Notes: a model not told the origin generated them from the letters alone. 37,155 nt of DNA from Clostridiales bacterium (GCA_031275485.1 JAISOS010000005.1:1-37155), one strand, 5' to 3'; shown: positions 1-8,490, counted from the stretch's first letter. Made by a program: numbers and translations.

Positions 1-5
1 AACGT

Positions 6-43
6 AAAAACCCGCTCGCGCCTTAACCGTGGGCGGGTTTTTT
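6..43 (+). terminator. Rho-independent terminator of an upstream gene outside the window
   Basis: CCCGC (11-15) pairs with GCGGG (33-37). The stem is flanked by an A-run on the left and a run of six T on the right. The gene it serves would lie to the left of the window. Confidence 0.7.
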
Positions 44-270
44 GTCCGCTCCGCGTTGTTTTCGCGTTGTTTTTAAATTTAGTGTCAGCTTAGTGTCAAT
101 TTTTCAAGACGGCGGCACATAGCTATATTTTGTGGTTCTTGTGTGGTTAAAGTGCTATATATTGCGGTTTTGTGACAGTTCATTTTTTGTTAGAAAAATT
201 ATCATGAATTTTCAGAACGCCAAAATTAAAAAATATTGGTTTTCGGGGACTTGAAAACGGAAAATAATTC
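44..270. other. Intergenic stretch with no gene recognised
   Basis: AT-rich sequence without a credible ORF. The only structure seen is a short direct repeat, TTAGTGTCA twice at an 11-bp step near 79-99. No RNA gene or attachment site is recognised. Confidence 0.5.
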
Positions 271-273
271 GAT

Positions 274-306
274 AAAAAAAAGAGAGCGGACGGCTCTCTT
301 TTTTTT
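274..306. terminator. Bidirectional terminator hairpin
   Basis: AAAAAAAGAGAGC is followed after a short loop by GCTCTCTTTTTTTT, so each strand gives a stem ending in a T-run. It lies downstream of the minus-strand glycosidase (stop at 450) and could also end transcription arriving from the left. Confidence 0.75.
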
Positions 307-387
307 ATTGTCTAAGCGGCGGCGCACGGAAATCCGCCGACGTCGATTAAACGGTCTTGCGTTAAATTGATAAAGCTTTTTCGGAAA

Positions 388-441
388 TCGGCGCGAGAAA
401 ACCTTTTGAGCGCAAAAGGCTTTTCCCGGCATAATTTTTTT
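388..441 (+). repeat. Dispersed palindromic repeat, copy 1
   Basis: The core AACCTTTTGAGCGCAAAAGG is flanked by GCGCGAGAA and TTCCCGGCATAA. The CATAA flank faces the stop codon of the minus-strand glycosidase about 10 bp away. Confidence 0.8.
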
Positions 442-449
442 TAAAATTC

Positions 450-2168
450 TTATTCTATAATCTTTCCGTTTTTCAGGTTAAATTTCAGGATTTTCTTTTC
501 GCCGTTTTCGGTATAGTCGACGGTATAGATATTTTTTGAAAAGCCGACGCCGTTAACGATTATTTCGGCGTCGGAAAACATATATTTTAAAAATTCCTTT
601 TGCTCGTCGTTATAGCGGTTGACGTCGTCGGAAGTGAACAGCACGCCGCCCGTCATTTTAATCAGCCGCGCTATAAGCTTGCGTTGCTCGAACGAAAGGC
701 GTATATTATAGCTGCGGAGCAAAAAGACGTCGGGGTCGTTCAGGAACGCGCGTCCGTTGAGGTGGCGTCTGTTGAGACCGTTATGTATGGCGTTGCGCGT
801 GTTCACGTCCTCCCTGTGCGTTACCGCGCCGTACAAGCTTTGACTCCAGCTTAGCCCCATATCCGCGCCGATTCGCATATACTCGACCTTGTTTACGCAA
901 GGAATTATAGGAGCGCCGCAACCCAAAATCTCTTTTCCGCCCACGCATTCGCGGATAAAGTCCATCGCGTCGTACATACATTCGGCGCGCGATTTGCCGT
1001 TCAGCGGAACCGCGCTCGCGGCATAGAGAAAGTCAAGCTTTACGAGATCGTAGCCCCAGTCGTTCAGTACGGTATCGAATACGCGTTTTATGTGTCCGCG
1101 CACGGCGGGCAGATAGAAATTCAGCCCAAAAAAGCCGCCCCAGTTCGTGCCCATCACAATCGGAGAGCCGCCGGCATCTTTTATCAGCCATTCCGGATGC
1201 TCCGCCGCGACCTTCGAGTTGTGTTGCGCGGCGAGCGGCGCGAGCCAAAGCCCAGCCTTCAAGCCCTTTCCGCGTATTGCGTCGGCGATTGTTTTCATAC
1301 CGTTCGGAAATTTTTTATGATCTACCGAGAGCCAGTCGCCCACGGCGGTTTGATAGCCGTCGTCGATTTGAAAGGCGTTTATTTCGGGCGCGGCGGCGGT
1401 TAGCGCGTTTAAGTCGCGCAGTATGATTTCCTCGCTTATGCTTTGATAATAGTTATACCACGAGGTATAGCCCTTGAGCGGCTTTTTCGCGCGGAGCTTC
1501 GCGCCTAATCTATTGAAATATTCGTCGAAAACCTCGTCGTATCCGCCTTTTACGGTAAGAAGGGAAAAGACGTCGTAAGAACCGTCTACGACCGCGCCCT
1601 CGAGGTCCTTTTCCGCGTAAATTTTATCGTTAATCATATCGGCGTATATTACGGTATAGCCGGTTCTTTCGGCGAGCGAGCCGACGAGAGTGTAATCGTT
1701 ACCCTCTCTTATGTACGAGTAGGAAAGGCTGTGGAAATATCCGGAGCGTTTTCCGTATCTCGCGAAGCGGTAATCGCCGCCGTTGACAAAAATCGGACCG
1801 AGCGGCTTGGAGTCGTTTTTTCTCAGCAGACTTGAGCCGTTCATACCCGTCAGTCTCTGCCAAAATTGGAGCTTGCCGCCGTCGAGTCCCACAAGCCCCA
1901 GTCCGCGCATTTTATCGCTTTTGCGGTATTCGCGCGTATCCGTCCACGACTGATAGCCGTTGCCGAAAAAGCGCGTTTCGTCCGAAAAAGAGTAGTTCCC
2001 GCTCAGGCTTATATTTTTGATTTCGGTCGGCCGCGCCGTTTTCAGCGACAAATTAAAAACTCCGTTAGAAAAACTCCTTGTTATTTCGACGTCGCCGTTG
2101 GACTCGGCGGTTGTCCTTTCCGTACCGCCGACGGAATACCGAATGGAAAGCGGCGCGTTTTCAAACAT
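450..2168 (-). CDS. GH36-like alpha-galactosidase (clan GH-D glycoside hydrolase)
   Basis: This 572-aa protein resembles melibiase-type retaining glycosidases that release terminal alpha-galactose from raffinose-type sugars. An N-terminal beta-sandwich-like part (about 1-230) is followed by a TIM-barrel core with FQIDDGYQ (266-273) and VKLDFLYA. Asp379 in KLDF is the expected nucleophile. Asp436 in RIGADMGLSW is the likely acid/base. No signal peptide is seen, so it should act in the cytoplasm on imported oligosaccharides. It is shorter than the classic ~730-aa GH36 enzymes, and substrate specificity cannot be read from sequence alone. A ribosome site (AGAGG) lies just upstream of the ATG. 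It is monocistronic, with a repeat and a terminator downstream. A promoter about 370 bp upstream, possibly driving a small RNA, may also give it a long leader. Confidence 0.8.
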   Translation of the reverse strand: MFENAPLSIRYSVGGTERTTAESNGDVEITRSFSNGVFNLSLKTARPTEIKNISLSGNYSFSDETRFFGNGYQSWTDTREYRKSDKMRGLGLVGLDGGKLQFWQRLTGMNGSSLLRKNDSKPLGPIFVNGGDYRFARYGKRSGYFHSLSYSYIREGNDYTLVGSLAERTGYTVIYADMINDKIYAEKDLEGAVVDGSYDVFSLLTVKGGYDEVFDEYFNRLGAKLRAKKPLKGYTSWYNYYQSISEEIILRDLNALTAAAPEINAFQIDDGYQTAVGDWLSVDHKKFPNGMKTIADAIRGKGLKAGLWLAPLAAQHNSKVAAEHPEWLIKDAGGSPIVMGTNWGGFFGLNFYLPAVRGHIKRVFDTVLNDWGYDLVKLDFLYAASAVPLNGKSRAECMYDAMDFIRECVGGKEILGCGAPIIPCVNKVEYMRIGADMGLSWSQSLYGAVTHREDVNTRNAIHNGLNRRHLNGRAFLNDPDVFLLRSYNIRLSFEQRKLIARLIKMTGGVLFTSDDVNRYNDEQKEFLKYMFSDAEIIVNGVGFSKNIYTVDYTENGEKKILKFNLKNGKIIE

Positions 2169-2394
2169 AAAAAACCTCTTTTATTTAAAATTGAAAGCTA
2201 TGAATTTTCGTAACGAATAAACCCGCCGCGCGGCGTTTTTTATCGTGAAAATTTAAAATATTCTTAAAATTTATCCGAACGCTTTTTGCGGTCGTTCGTC
2301 GCGATATACCGAAGTCCGCGCTCAGAACCCGCGGCATATATAAATGTATGTACAGCGCGCGTTTTTCATTATTTTTTCCGCAATTAATATTTAA

Positions 2395-2530
2395 TCGTTA
2401 ACAAGAAAACACCTCGAAATCCACGAAAATCCCTCGCGAATGAGGCGTTTTCATTTATACGCGAGGGTGTTCTCGTTATTGCGCAACGCGCGGTTGCATT
2501 ATGAAAATTCAACTATGCGCATAAACTCTT
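2395..2530 (-). ncRNA. Candidate structured RNA B (or long structured leader of the glycosidase)
   Basis: A promoter at 2535-2563 should start a minus-strand transcript near 2528. The RNA contains a hairpin GCAAC/GTTGC (2483-2497). It then forms a long interrupted hairpin whose inner arms are CCCTCGCG (2431-2438) and CGCGAGGG (2460-2467). The outer arms are AACAAGAAAACACCTCG (2400-2416) and the stretch near 2463-2478. Part of the inner arm could instead pair with the outer one, so two folds are possible. No strong T-tract follows, so it may run on into the gene starting at 2168. No known family is recognised. Confidence 0.4.
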
Positions 2531-2534
2531 ATAT

Positions 2535-2563
2535 ATTATATCCTTTTTATAACGCAAAGTCAA
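2535..2563 (-). promoter_or_regulatory. Sigma-A type promoter for candidate RNA B
   Basis: On the minus strand, TTGACT (2558-2563) and TATAAT (2535-2540) are separated by 17 bp. This is a near-consensus promoter in a region without an adjacent start codon. Confidence 0.7.
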
Positions 2564-2589
2564 ACGATGCGTATGCTTAATAGCGTTGT

Positions 2590-2762
2590 TATTAAAATCC
2601 GACGGACCAAGCTTCGGATAACGGGTTTGCGCAAACGCCCGAACCGTATATCCGGCTTACGCTTTACAGGTGTTTGCGCCTTTATCATCATAGCCCTTTC
2701 TCTTATCTAAACCAAAACATTCCGCCGAACTCGGAAGCGTCAAGCTTAGTATTTTCACTTGC
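2590..2762 (-). ncRNA. Candidate structured RNA A of unknown family
   Basis: This minus-strand RNA of about 170 nt starts near 2762 after a promoter and ends at a short terminator-like hairpin (TCCGA/TCGGA then TTTT, 2594-2618). The 5' segment CTAAGCTT (2742-2749) pairs with AAGCTTGG (2607-2614), closing the structure. Inside, GCGCAAAC (2672-2679) can pair with GTTTGCGC (2629-2636). That same GTTTGCGC can also form a local hairpin with the following AAACCC. Other hairpins are TTCCG/CGGAA and AGCCG/CGGTT. I see no tmRNA, RNase P, SRP or standard riboswitch signature. Whether it is a stand-alone RNA or a riboswitch-like leader is unresolved. Confidence 0.5.
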
Positions 2763-2767
2763 TTATT

Positions 2768-2795
2768 ATTATATCGTTAAATTTTATGCGGACAA
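2768..2795 (-). promoter_or_regulatory. Promoter for candidate RNA A
   Basis: Minus strand TTGTCC (2790-2795), a 16-bp spacer and TATAAT (2768-2773). The expected start is near 2762. Confidence 0.55.
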
Positions 2796-2903
2796 CAAAT
2801 TTTCCTTATAAAAACCCGTCTTTTTAAGCACATAATTATAACGAAACAAAAAACGCATCTATTGTATAATAACAAATTATATATGACTTTTTTTCAAAGT
2901 GTA

Positions 2904-2933
2904 TTGACAAAGGATAAGATTATGTTGTATAAT
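2904..2933 (+). promoter_or_regulatory. Promoter of the Lys/Ala-rich membrane protein
   Basis: TTGACA (2904-2909), an 18-bp spacer and TATAAT (2928-2933), about 75 bp before the start codon at 3011. Confidence 0.75.
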
Positions 2934-3010
2934 ATATACGATAAACGGATGTTTTTCATTTTTCGGCGTTTCACGCCGCTTTCGTGCGTTTCGCGAATTA
3001 AAAAGAGGAT

Positions 3011-5062
3011 ATGATAAAAGCGAATCTTAAAGGATTAATATTTTCGGTAACGGTCGCGGCATGCGTTTTATCCGCGGTGTTTTTTGTCGCTCCCGGCGGC
3101 GCGTGCGGTTTTTCGTCGGCAACTGATACGGATACGTTTTCGGGCGGCGCCGCCGTTATAGCGGCAGATTCTGACGGAACGAAATTTGAGGAAATTATAA
3201 GGAATTCCGTAATCTTTAACAATACGGAAAGATATGTATACGCGCCGGACGGATTGATTAAGCCGTCGGTTTTAGCGGCGGAAAATGCGGACGGATACGC
3301 CGTAACCTTTATCGCTTGCGATACGGAAGGGCTTGTCCATGCGGGCAGGCATACCGTAGGATTTACCTTTCGTATTGAAAAAGCAACCGAAAGCTATGAT
3401 TTTACGGGTACGTACTATACGGAATACGTAATAGGTCCTATGCCGATAAAGTTTGAAATTAAACGCGAGGCGGGTAAAATTACCGTAAAAAATCCTTTGC
3501 CGGATACGCGTTATCGTTTGCTTTACGGCGGCGATGTCGGCGAATGGCAGACGGAACCCGTGTTTTACGGGCTTGACGATTCGGCGGAATATACCGTGGA
3601 AGCGATGCCGACGGGTTACGCCTCTACGGATTATTTACTCGACAGAACGAGTGTGCGGGCGGCGGCGATAAAAAACGAAATAATGATTTGGGCGATAGTC
3701 GCCCTTGCCGTCGCGGCGGCGCTCGCGACGGTTTTTGCGGCGTCTGGATTCAAAAAGAAGAAGACCGCGCCTTCCTCGCCTACGGGAATGGTTCCTTACG
3801 GACCTACGGTACCCATGCCGGGCTATTCCGTTCCGGGCTTCCCTTCGCAAACGCAAGGGCGAACGAAGAACGCGCAAGCCGCGAATAAGGGCAAAAAAAC
3901 GGCGCAAGCAAAGAGTGCGAATGCCGCAAAGAGCGCAAAGCCCGCTAATACCGCAAATGAAACGAAAGCCGTTGCGGCGTCTTTGAAATCCGTAAAGCCG
4001 ACCGCTTCGAAAGCGAAGCCGCAGGAGCGCGCGCAGGCTACTCCGGTAAAAGTCGAAAAAAATCAAAAAGCAGAGTCAAAAACCAATAAGTTGAAAGAAA
4101 GCAAAACTATGAAAAACGAACCGGCGCAAGCCGAATTTGCCGAGTACGAAAAAGCGTTGAAGACCGCGAAAGAGACTCGTGCGGCGGCGGCTTCGGCGGT
4201 AAAAGCCGAGCGCGAAATCGGTGAGCGCGAGTTGAAGAACGCGCGGGCGGGAAACGCCGTGAAAATAAAGGCGGCAAGAGCCGGGCAGGCGGCGGAGAGG
4301 CTTGCGATAAAGGACGCGAAAGCCGTGATCGCCAAGACGGTAAAGGATGCCAAAAAGGCCCGCGCAAAAACGTTAAAGAATATAAAAGCCGCACGTGCGG
4401 CGTTAATCAAGACGGAAAAGGCCAAACAGGCGGTCAAGGCGAAAGCGATAAAGGACGTCAAGACCGGGCAAGTCCGCGCCGTAAAGAACGCGAAAGCCGC
4501 CCAAGCCGCCCAAGCAAAAGCGATAAGGGCGGAGCAGCTTGCGCAAGGCAAAGCGATAAAAGCGGCGAAGACCGCGCAGGTCAAGGCGATAAAAACCGCG
4601 AAAGCGGCGGAAATAAAGACGGAAAAATCCTTTAAAAAAGCGAAAGTCATGGAAACCGCGCAGGCGAAAGCCGCGAGCAACGCGGAGGCCGCGTCGGTCA
4701 AAACGATACGCGCCATACGCGCCGCGTCCTTAAAGAGCGCGAGGAATACGGACCGCGCTCAGCCGAAAGCGGAAAAAGCCTATTCGTCAAAGCCGGTTGC
4801 GCAAGCCGTTTCGGGAAAAACGGCGGCATACGGAACGCAGACCTTTCAAGTGAACGCCTCCGCTTACGGAGTTCAATCCATACCGCTTCAAAACGCGCGG
4901 ATTTTGCCGGCGGCAGGCGGAGCTAAGCTCGACGTCAAATCCGTGTCGGCTGGAGGAAAGGATACGGGTTCGCTATTGTCGGCAAGCTTGCCTGTCGCGC
5001 CGCGTTACTCGGGCGGGAACGGAACCGAAAGGGTTTCCGCAACGGGCGGTAAAGCGAAATAA
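3011..5062 (+). CDS. Membrane-anchored protein with extracellular module and long Lys/Ala-rich cytoplasmic tail
   Basis: Not assigned to a known family. A signal peptide (about 1-32) leads to an extracellular part (to about 222). One transmembrane helix follows at about 225-245, ending in FKKKK. The rest is cytoplasmic by the positive-inside rule. Residues 255-285 are Pro/Gly/Tyr-rich. Residues about 285-595 are almost only Ala, Lys and a few polar residues, with irregular repeats such as KAIKAAKTAQV. They are probably helical and strongly basic, like TolA linkers or histone H1-like tails. Residues 57-150 begin with an IIRNSVIFNNTER motif that recurs just outside the membrane helix of the next protein, so the two are paralogous there. 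The tail might bind nucleic acid or an acidic partner; this is inference. The ribosome site GAGG sits only 2 bases before the ATG, which is tight. Confidence 0.75.
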   Translation: MIKANLKGLIFSVTVAACVLSAVFFVAPGGACGFSSATDTDTFSGGAAVIAADSDGTKFEEIIRNSVIFNNTERYVYAPDGLIKPSVLAAENADGYAVTFIACDTEGLVHAGRHTVGFTFRIEKATESYDFTGTYYTEYVIGPMPIKFEIKREAGKITVKNPLPDTRYRLLYGGDVGEWQTEPVFYGLDDSAEYTVEAMPTGYASTDYLLDRTSVRAAAIKNEIMIWAIVALAVAAALATVFAASGFKKKKTAPSSPTGMVPYGPTVPMPGYSVPGFPSQTQGRTKNAQAANKGKKTAQAKSANAAKSAKPANTANETKAVAASLKSVKPTASKAKPQERAQATPVKVEKNQKAESKTNKLKESKTMKNEPAQAEFAEYEKALKTAKETRAAAASAVKAEREIGERELKNARAGNAVKIKAARAGQAAERLAIKDAKAVIAKTVKDAKKARAKTLKNIKAARAALIKTEKAKQAVKAKAIKDVKTGQVRAVKNAKAAQAAQAKAIRAEQLAQGKAIKAAKTAQVKAIKTAKAAEIKTEKSFKKAKVMETAQAKAASNAEAASVKTIRAIRAASLKSARNTDRAQPKAEKAYSSKPVAQAVSGKTAAYGTQTFQVNASAYGVQSIPLQNARILPAAGGAKLDVKSVSAGGKDTGSLLSASLPVAPRYSGGNGTERVSATGGKAK

Positions 5063-5441
5063 ATAATTTTTCCGGACGCGGGCAAAAACGAAACGATGCG
5101 TTTTTTTCAAAACGGGACGGAAAACGATCTTCAAAATTTAAGTCATACGAAAGCATGCGTACGGAAGTTACCGTTTATTTGAAACGATAAAAACTAAATG
5201 CTAACGGGATAACGGAATATTACGGAAACGCATATAAGGGGAAGCGGCGCCGGGGTATGCGGAATTTATCGTTTGTTTTCGGGACGGAAAAAACACGGGG
5301 ACCGGAGCCGAAAGGCTTTGGCCGGCGCGCCGAAAAAGCCGCCGCGAAAAGGAAAAGACGGACGAAAACGGTTTTTGGGGTTTTCAGAGCGGAAAATTTT
5401 AAAAAAAATTAAATATTTTTAAAGAAAATTTAAAAACCGTA
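5063..5441. other. Intergenic gap between the two surface-protein genes
   Basis: No gene is seen. It contains a weak terminator just after the first gene and a GC-rich stretch (5300-5370) with short self-complementary pieces. The promoter of the next gene lies at its right edge. Confidence 0.5.
5084..5107 (+). terminator. Weak terminator-like hairpin
   Basis: AAAAACG (5084-5090) pairs with CGTTTTT after an 8-nt loop, and the T-run continues to 5107. The stem is A/T-rich and weak. Confidence 0.4.
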
Positions 5442-5470
5442 TTGACAAATCGCCTTTCGTGCTTTATAAT
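5442..5470 (+). promoter_or_regulatory. Consensus promoter of the MBG-repeat surface protein
   Basis: TTGACA (5442-5447), a 17-bp spacer and TATAAT (5465-5470). This is a perfect consensus and implies strong constitutive expression. Confidence 0.85.
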
Positions 5471-5599
5471 TGATTTACATAATGTCATTATAAACGGAGA
5501 AGTCCGTATTTTGGCTTGACGGGCAATATAAATTTGCGTCATAAGCGGTCCGTAAAACGGGGACGGCGTGTTTATTACAAAGAAACAGGAGTTGTATTT

Positions 5600-7843
5600 A
5601 TGAAAAAGTCAAACGGAAAACAGTTTAAAATGTTACTTTGCCTTTTAGTATGCGTATTCGGCGCTCTCGGTCTTTTGACCGCTTCGCTTGCCGTCGGCGC
5701 GGACGGAACCTCATCCGCGATTTCGGGCGGCGCGGGCGAAGGACCGGCGCTTGTTTCCGCGGCTGAGAGCGGTCCTATCGACGTATCGATCTCGAATCAT
5801 CCGTATGAAATAAGCTTTTCTTATTTGACCGCTTTTTCGACAATCAAGGACAAAATCGCGGAAGATTTGGGGGGCAGATTGAAAATAGTGAGAAAGGGGC
5901 TTACGGACGCGCAATATAGTTCAATTGCGGACGGTCTTGTTTTTAAGCTTGACGGAAATAGTTACGACGCGTCGTCCGTACCCGAGGTCAAGTGGAAAGA
6001 CGGCGAGGTTGCCGCGTATACCGGAAGTATAACCTTAGACGGATCGGTCGTAACTTTCGACGGCGAAAATTCTCCTTCCTACGATATTAAAATAACCGTT
6101 ACGCAATACGGGCTTACCCAAAGTAATATCGGCGCCGTGTCTAACGGCATTTACGACGGAACGCCGAAAACGGCCGTGATAAGTTTTGTTTTGAACAAAG
6201 ACGCGGCGAACGAAACTCCGATTGCGGATATTCAGGAATCCGATTACAACATCGCATATACGGACGCGACGACGGGTGATAGCAAGGATCCCGTTTATGT
6301 CGGCAAATACAGAGCGAAAATAGAAAGCATTGACAGCCTGAACTATAAGCTGGAAAGCGTTTTGACCGTCAATTACGAAATAGTACGGGGTAGCGGGGTC
6401 GACGCGGGAGCCGCCGTTACGGCAAGCGGGTTTACATACAACGGAAAAACGTTCGCCGAATCGAACGGATATATCGGCGCGAAATTCTCTATTGCCGGAA
6501 CCAAACCGGAAATAGAGCTAACCGATAACGCACACGGCTTTAAGGCGAGCGTGTCGAGCTATCAAATCTTAGAGGACGAAGCGATATCGCCGATAGCCGG
6601 AAACATATTCTATAACGTCGGGAGTTATAACGTGGATGTCCTGTTTACGTCGCCGAATTACGACGATTTTACGCTCGAGTTGATATATGAAATAGAAGCG
6701 GTTGCGGCGGAGGACGTGTTTTCCGAGGACATAATAAAGGATTTGGGAATCTTTGATTTGAGCGGCGGAACGCCGAAAATTATTTTGGAATATACCGGAT
6801 CGGAATACGAAAAAACAAATACTTCAGGAGCGCAATGGCAGTCGGACGCTATTCTCGCCGCAGCGGTTTCCAATAATTTTGACTTCGGAAAGTATAACGT
6901 CAAGTCTACGGTAAACCTGCCTAACGGCACCGTGTTGCGCGATATAGGAGAATACGACGCGGCGATCGTTTTTGAATCAAGCAACTTTATAGGTTTTGTA
7001 ACCGTAAGGGACGCGGTCGTTGAAATAGTCAAAAAGACGGTGCACATACCGACGACGGCGATAAGCGTCAAGTTTAACGGCGACGCGCAAATTCGTTATC
7101 CCGCCGTTTCTACGGGAATAGCCGGAGTCTTCGCTTCCGTCGAGGTAGTTTCCATAAAGGACAAAACGCAAGCCGAAGTCACCGAAATGATAAACGCGGG
7201 AACGTACACCGTCGTTTATAAATTAATGGAAAACGAGTTCGTTCAGGCGCAAGAGGCGGAGGTAAGGTTTACCGTCAGCAAGGGAACAAAAGAGGACTTA
7301 GAGGCGCTAATCAGAGAGAACGTAACCTTTAATAACCTTGAAAGAGAGTCCTATGACGGCGAGAACGCGTTCGCGCCGACGCTTTTGACGAATACTCTCG
7401 ACCCGAAATACGGGATCGTATTCGAGGGCGTCGAGTATAACGCCGACGAATTAAACGGAAACAAGGACGTTTATGTGATATTCAAGTTCAAAGCCGAAAA
7501 CTATTCCGTGGCTATACCTTACGAATATAAGGTACTCTACGAGGGCGGCGAATCTTCGGATGGTTGGGTAATCTTCGTCGTAATCGGCGCGGTTCTCCTG
7601 CTCGGCGGCGGCGGATATACGGCGGTTTATTTTGTGAGAAGGAGAAGACCAGTCAGGGTTGCCGCAAGCCCGTTGCGCAAGAGCGCGCCGGTTTATGCCC
7701 GGCCGAAACACAAACCGGCTTCCAAAGGACCGAGCGAGGCGTATTTAAAGAAATACCCTCCGGTTATCGCGCCTCCGCCCGTGCCTAAAAAGGCGCCGAC
7801 TTCGCCTAAGCTCAATATGCCGTCCGTCAAAAAGAACGATTAA
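5600..7843 (+). CDS. Surface protein with MBG/Ig-like repeats and C-terminal membrane anchor
   Basis: The start at 5600 is chosen over an upstream TTG because AGGAG lies 8 nt before this ATG and a normal signal peptide follows (about 1-36). The 747-aa product is mostly extracellular beta-rich sequence. Units begin with Y-x-G motifs: YDGTPKTAVISF near 184, YNGKTFAESNGY near 280, YTGSEYEKTN near 398 and YDGENAFAPTLL near 584. These resemble MBG/bacterial Ig-like domains. The module at about 564-652 (ALIRENVTFNNLER) matches the ectodomain of the preceding protein. One membrane helix (about 656-678) is followed by RRRR and a Pro-rich tail (PPVIAPPPVPKK). There is no LPxTG motif, so it is held by the helix rather than a sortase. 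Adhesin or cell-envelope interaction is likely but unproven. Confidence 0.8.
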   Translation: MKKSNGKQFKMLLCLLVCVFGALGLLTASLAVGADGTSSAISGGAGEGPALVSAAESGPIDVSISNHPYEISFSYLTAFSTIKDKIAEDLGGRLKIVRKGLTDAQYSSIADGLVFKLDGNSYDASSVPEVKWKDGEVAAYTGSITLDGSVVTFDGENSPSYDIKITVTQYGLTQSNIGAVSNGIYDGTPKTAVISFVLNKDAANETPIADIQESDYNIAYTDATTGDSKDPVYVGKYRAKIESIDSLNYKLESVLTVNYEIVRGSGVDAGAAVTASGFTYNGKTFAESNGYIGAKFSIAGTKPEIELTDNAHGFKASVSSYQILEDEAISPIAGNIFYNVGSYNVDVLFTSPNYDDFTLELIYEIEAVAAEDVFSEDIIKDLGIFDLSGGTPKIILEYTGSEYEKTNTSGAQWQSDAILAAAVSNNFDFGKYNVKSTVNLPNGTVLRDIGEYDAAIVFESSNFIGFVTVRDAVVEIVKKTVHIPTTAISVKFNGDAQIRYPAVSTGIAGVFASVEVVSIKDKTQAEVTEMINAGTYTVVYKLMENEFVQAQEAEVRFTVSKGTKEDLEALIRENVTFNNLERESYDGENAFAPTLLTNTLDPKYGIVFEGVEYNADELNGNKDVYVIFKFKAENYSVAIPYEYKVLYEGGESSDGWVIFVVIGAVLLLGGGGYTAVYFVRRRRPVRVAASPLRKSAPVYARPKHKPASKGPSEAYLKKYPPVIAPPPVPKKAPTSPKLNMPSVKKND

Positions 7844-7860
7844 AGAACGATTAAAGAACG
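7831..7860 (+). repeat. Short tandem repeat over the stop codon
   Basis: The 11-nt unit AAAGAACGATT occurs twice, and a third time in part, across the stop codon of the MBG-repeat gene. It looks like slippage duplication. Confidence 0.7.
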
Positions 7861-7880
7861 AAACGGTATTATCTTTACAA

Positions 7881-7922
7881 AACAACCGAAAGCCCCCTTT
7901 CAAAGGGGGCTTTCGGTTGTTA
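7881..7922. terminator. Strong terminator-type hairpin
   Basis: AACAACCGAAAGCCCCCTTT pairs perfectly with its complement immediately after, giving a 20-bp stem. The plus-strand 3' arm ends in GGTTGTT without a long T-run. It lies 38 bp after the stop of the surface-protein gene. Confidence 0.75.
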
Positions 7923-7959
7923 AAAAAAAGAGTTTTTCCGTTGGGTTTAAAATTAACTA

Positions 7960-8025
7960 TTTATGCGGGGAAAACCTTTTGTTCGCAAAAGGTTTTCCTC
8001 CCGTGTCCCTTTCCAAAAAATTTTA
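7960..8025 (-). repeat. Dispersed palindromic repeat, copy 2
   Basis: TTATGCGGGGAAAACC, the core CTTTTGTTCGCAAAAG, then GGTTTTCCTCCCG and the CCTTTCCAAAAAATTTTAA flank. The CATAA-side flank faces the preceding gene. Confidence 0.85.
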
Positions 8026-8199
8026 AGGCGCGTTTTGCCGATTCCATTGTAAGAGCGGGCTTTTTCTCCGCGCAATTTTAAAAAGAAAAAAATAAAGGCG
8101 TATAAGCGCGACGGACGGGTTTATACTATTAACGTGGATTTTTGCGGATTTTTGTTTTTCAAAAAAAGAAAGGACAAAGGCGCGGAAAAGGAGGAATTT

Positions 8200-8406
8200 A
8201 TGGAAGGTATCGTCGATTTTTTTACAAACGGCATTTGGGGAATTTTAGCCGCCGCCGTCGGTATAATAATTTATATCATTCCCACGATTATAGCTTTGTC
8301 AAAACGTCATTCCCAAAGAACGGGAATTATTCTCTTAAACATATTTTTGGGCTGGACCCTCGCGGGCTGGTTAGGCGCGTTTATTTGGGCTTTGGCAAAA
8401 GATTAG
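8200..8406 (+). CDS. Small superinfection-immunity family membrane protein
   Basis: The start at 8200 has a full AAAAGGAGG site 5 nt upstream; the longer reading back to 8134 lacks one. The 68-aa product has two hydrophobic helices (about 10-33 and 43-65) around a basic loop (SKRHSQRTG), with the NIFLGWTLAGW signature. This matches the superinfection immunity family (Pfam PF14373, named for phage T4 Imm). In bacteria the family is widespread, and a true role in blocking phage DNA entry has rarely been tested. It stands alone between two repeat copies, and no phage genes are near, so the immunity role here is only a family-based guess. Confidence 0.8.
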   Translation: MEGIVDFFTNGIWGILAAAVGIIIYIIPTIIALSKRHSQRTGIILLNIFLGWTLAGWLGAFIWALAKD

Positions 8407-8427
8407 CGGATGGATTTTCGTTTCTTT

Positions 8428-8490
8428 GGAATTTATACGGGGGGAGAACATTTTCTTAGGAGAAAAGGTTTTCCCCCCGTATAAATTTTC
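8428..8490. repeat. Dispersed palindromic repeat, copy 3 (symmetric ends)
   Basis: Both ends carry ATTTATACGGGG or its complement. It sits between convergent genes, with the stop of the small membrane protein on one side and ychF on the other. Confidence 0.8.

Noticed and set aside
226-432. Minus-strand 68-aa frame
   Set aside because: It begins inside repeat copy 1 and crosses the bidirectional terminator. It is Arg/Lys-rich with no family resemblance.
4063-4716. 217-aa minus-strand frame rich in Ala/Phe/Ser
   Set aside because: It is the antisense of the Lys/Ala-coding tail. The open frame follows from its biased codons, and no ribosome site is seen.
8134-8199. Longer N-terminus for the superinfection-immunity family protein
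   Set aside because: The downstream ATG at 8200 has a near-perfect ribosome site, and the family's short form starts there.
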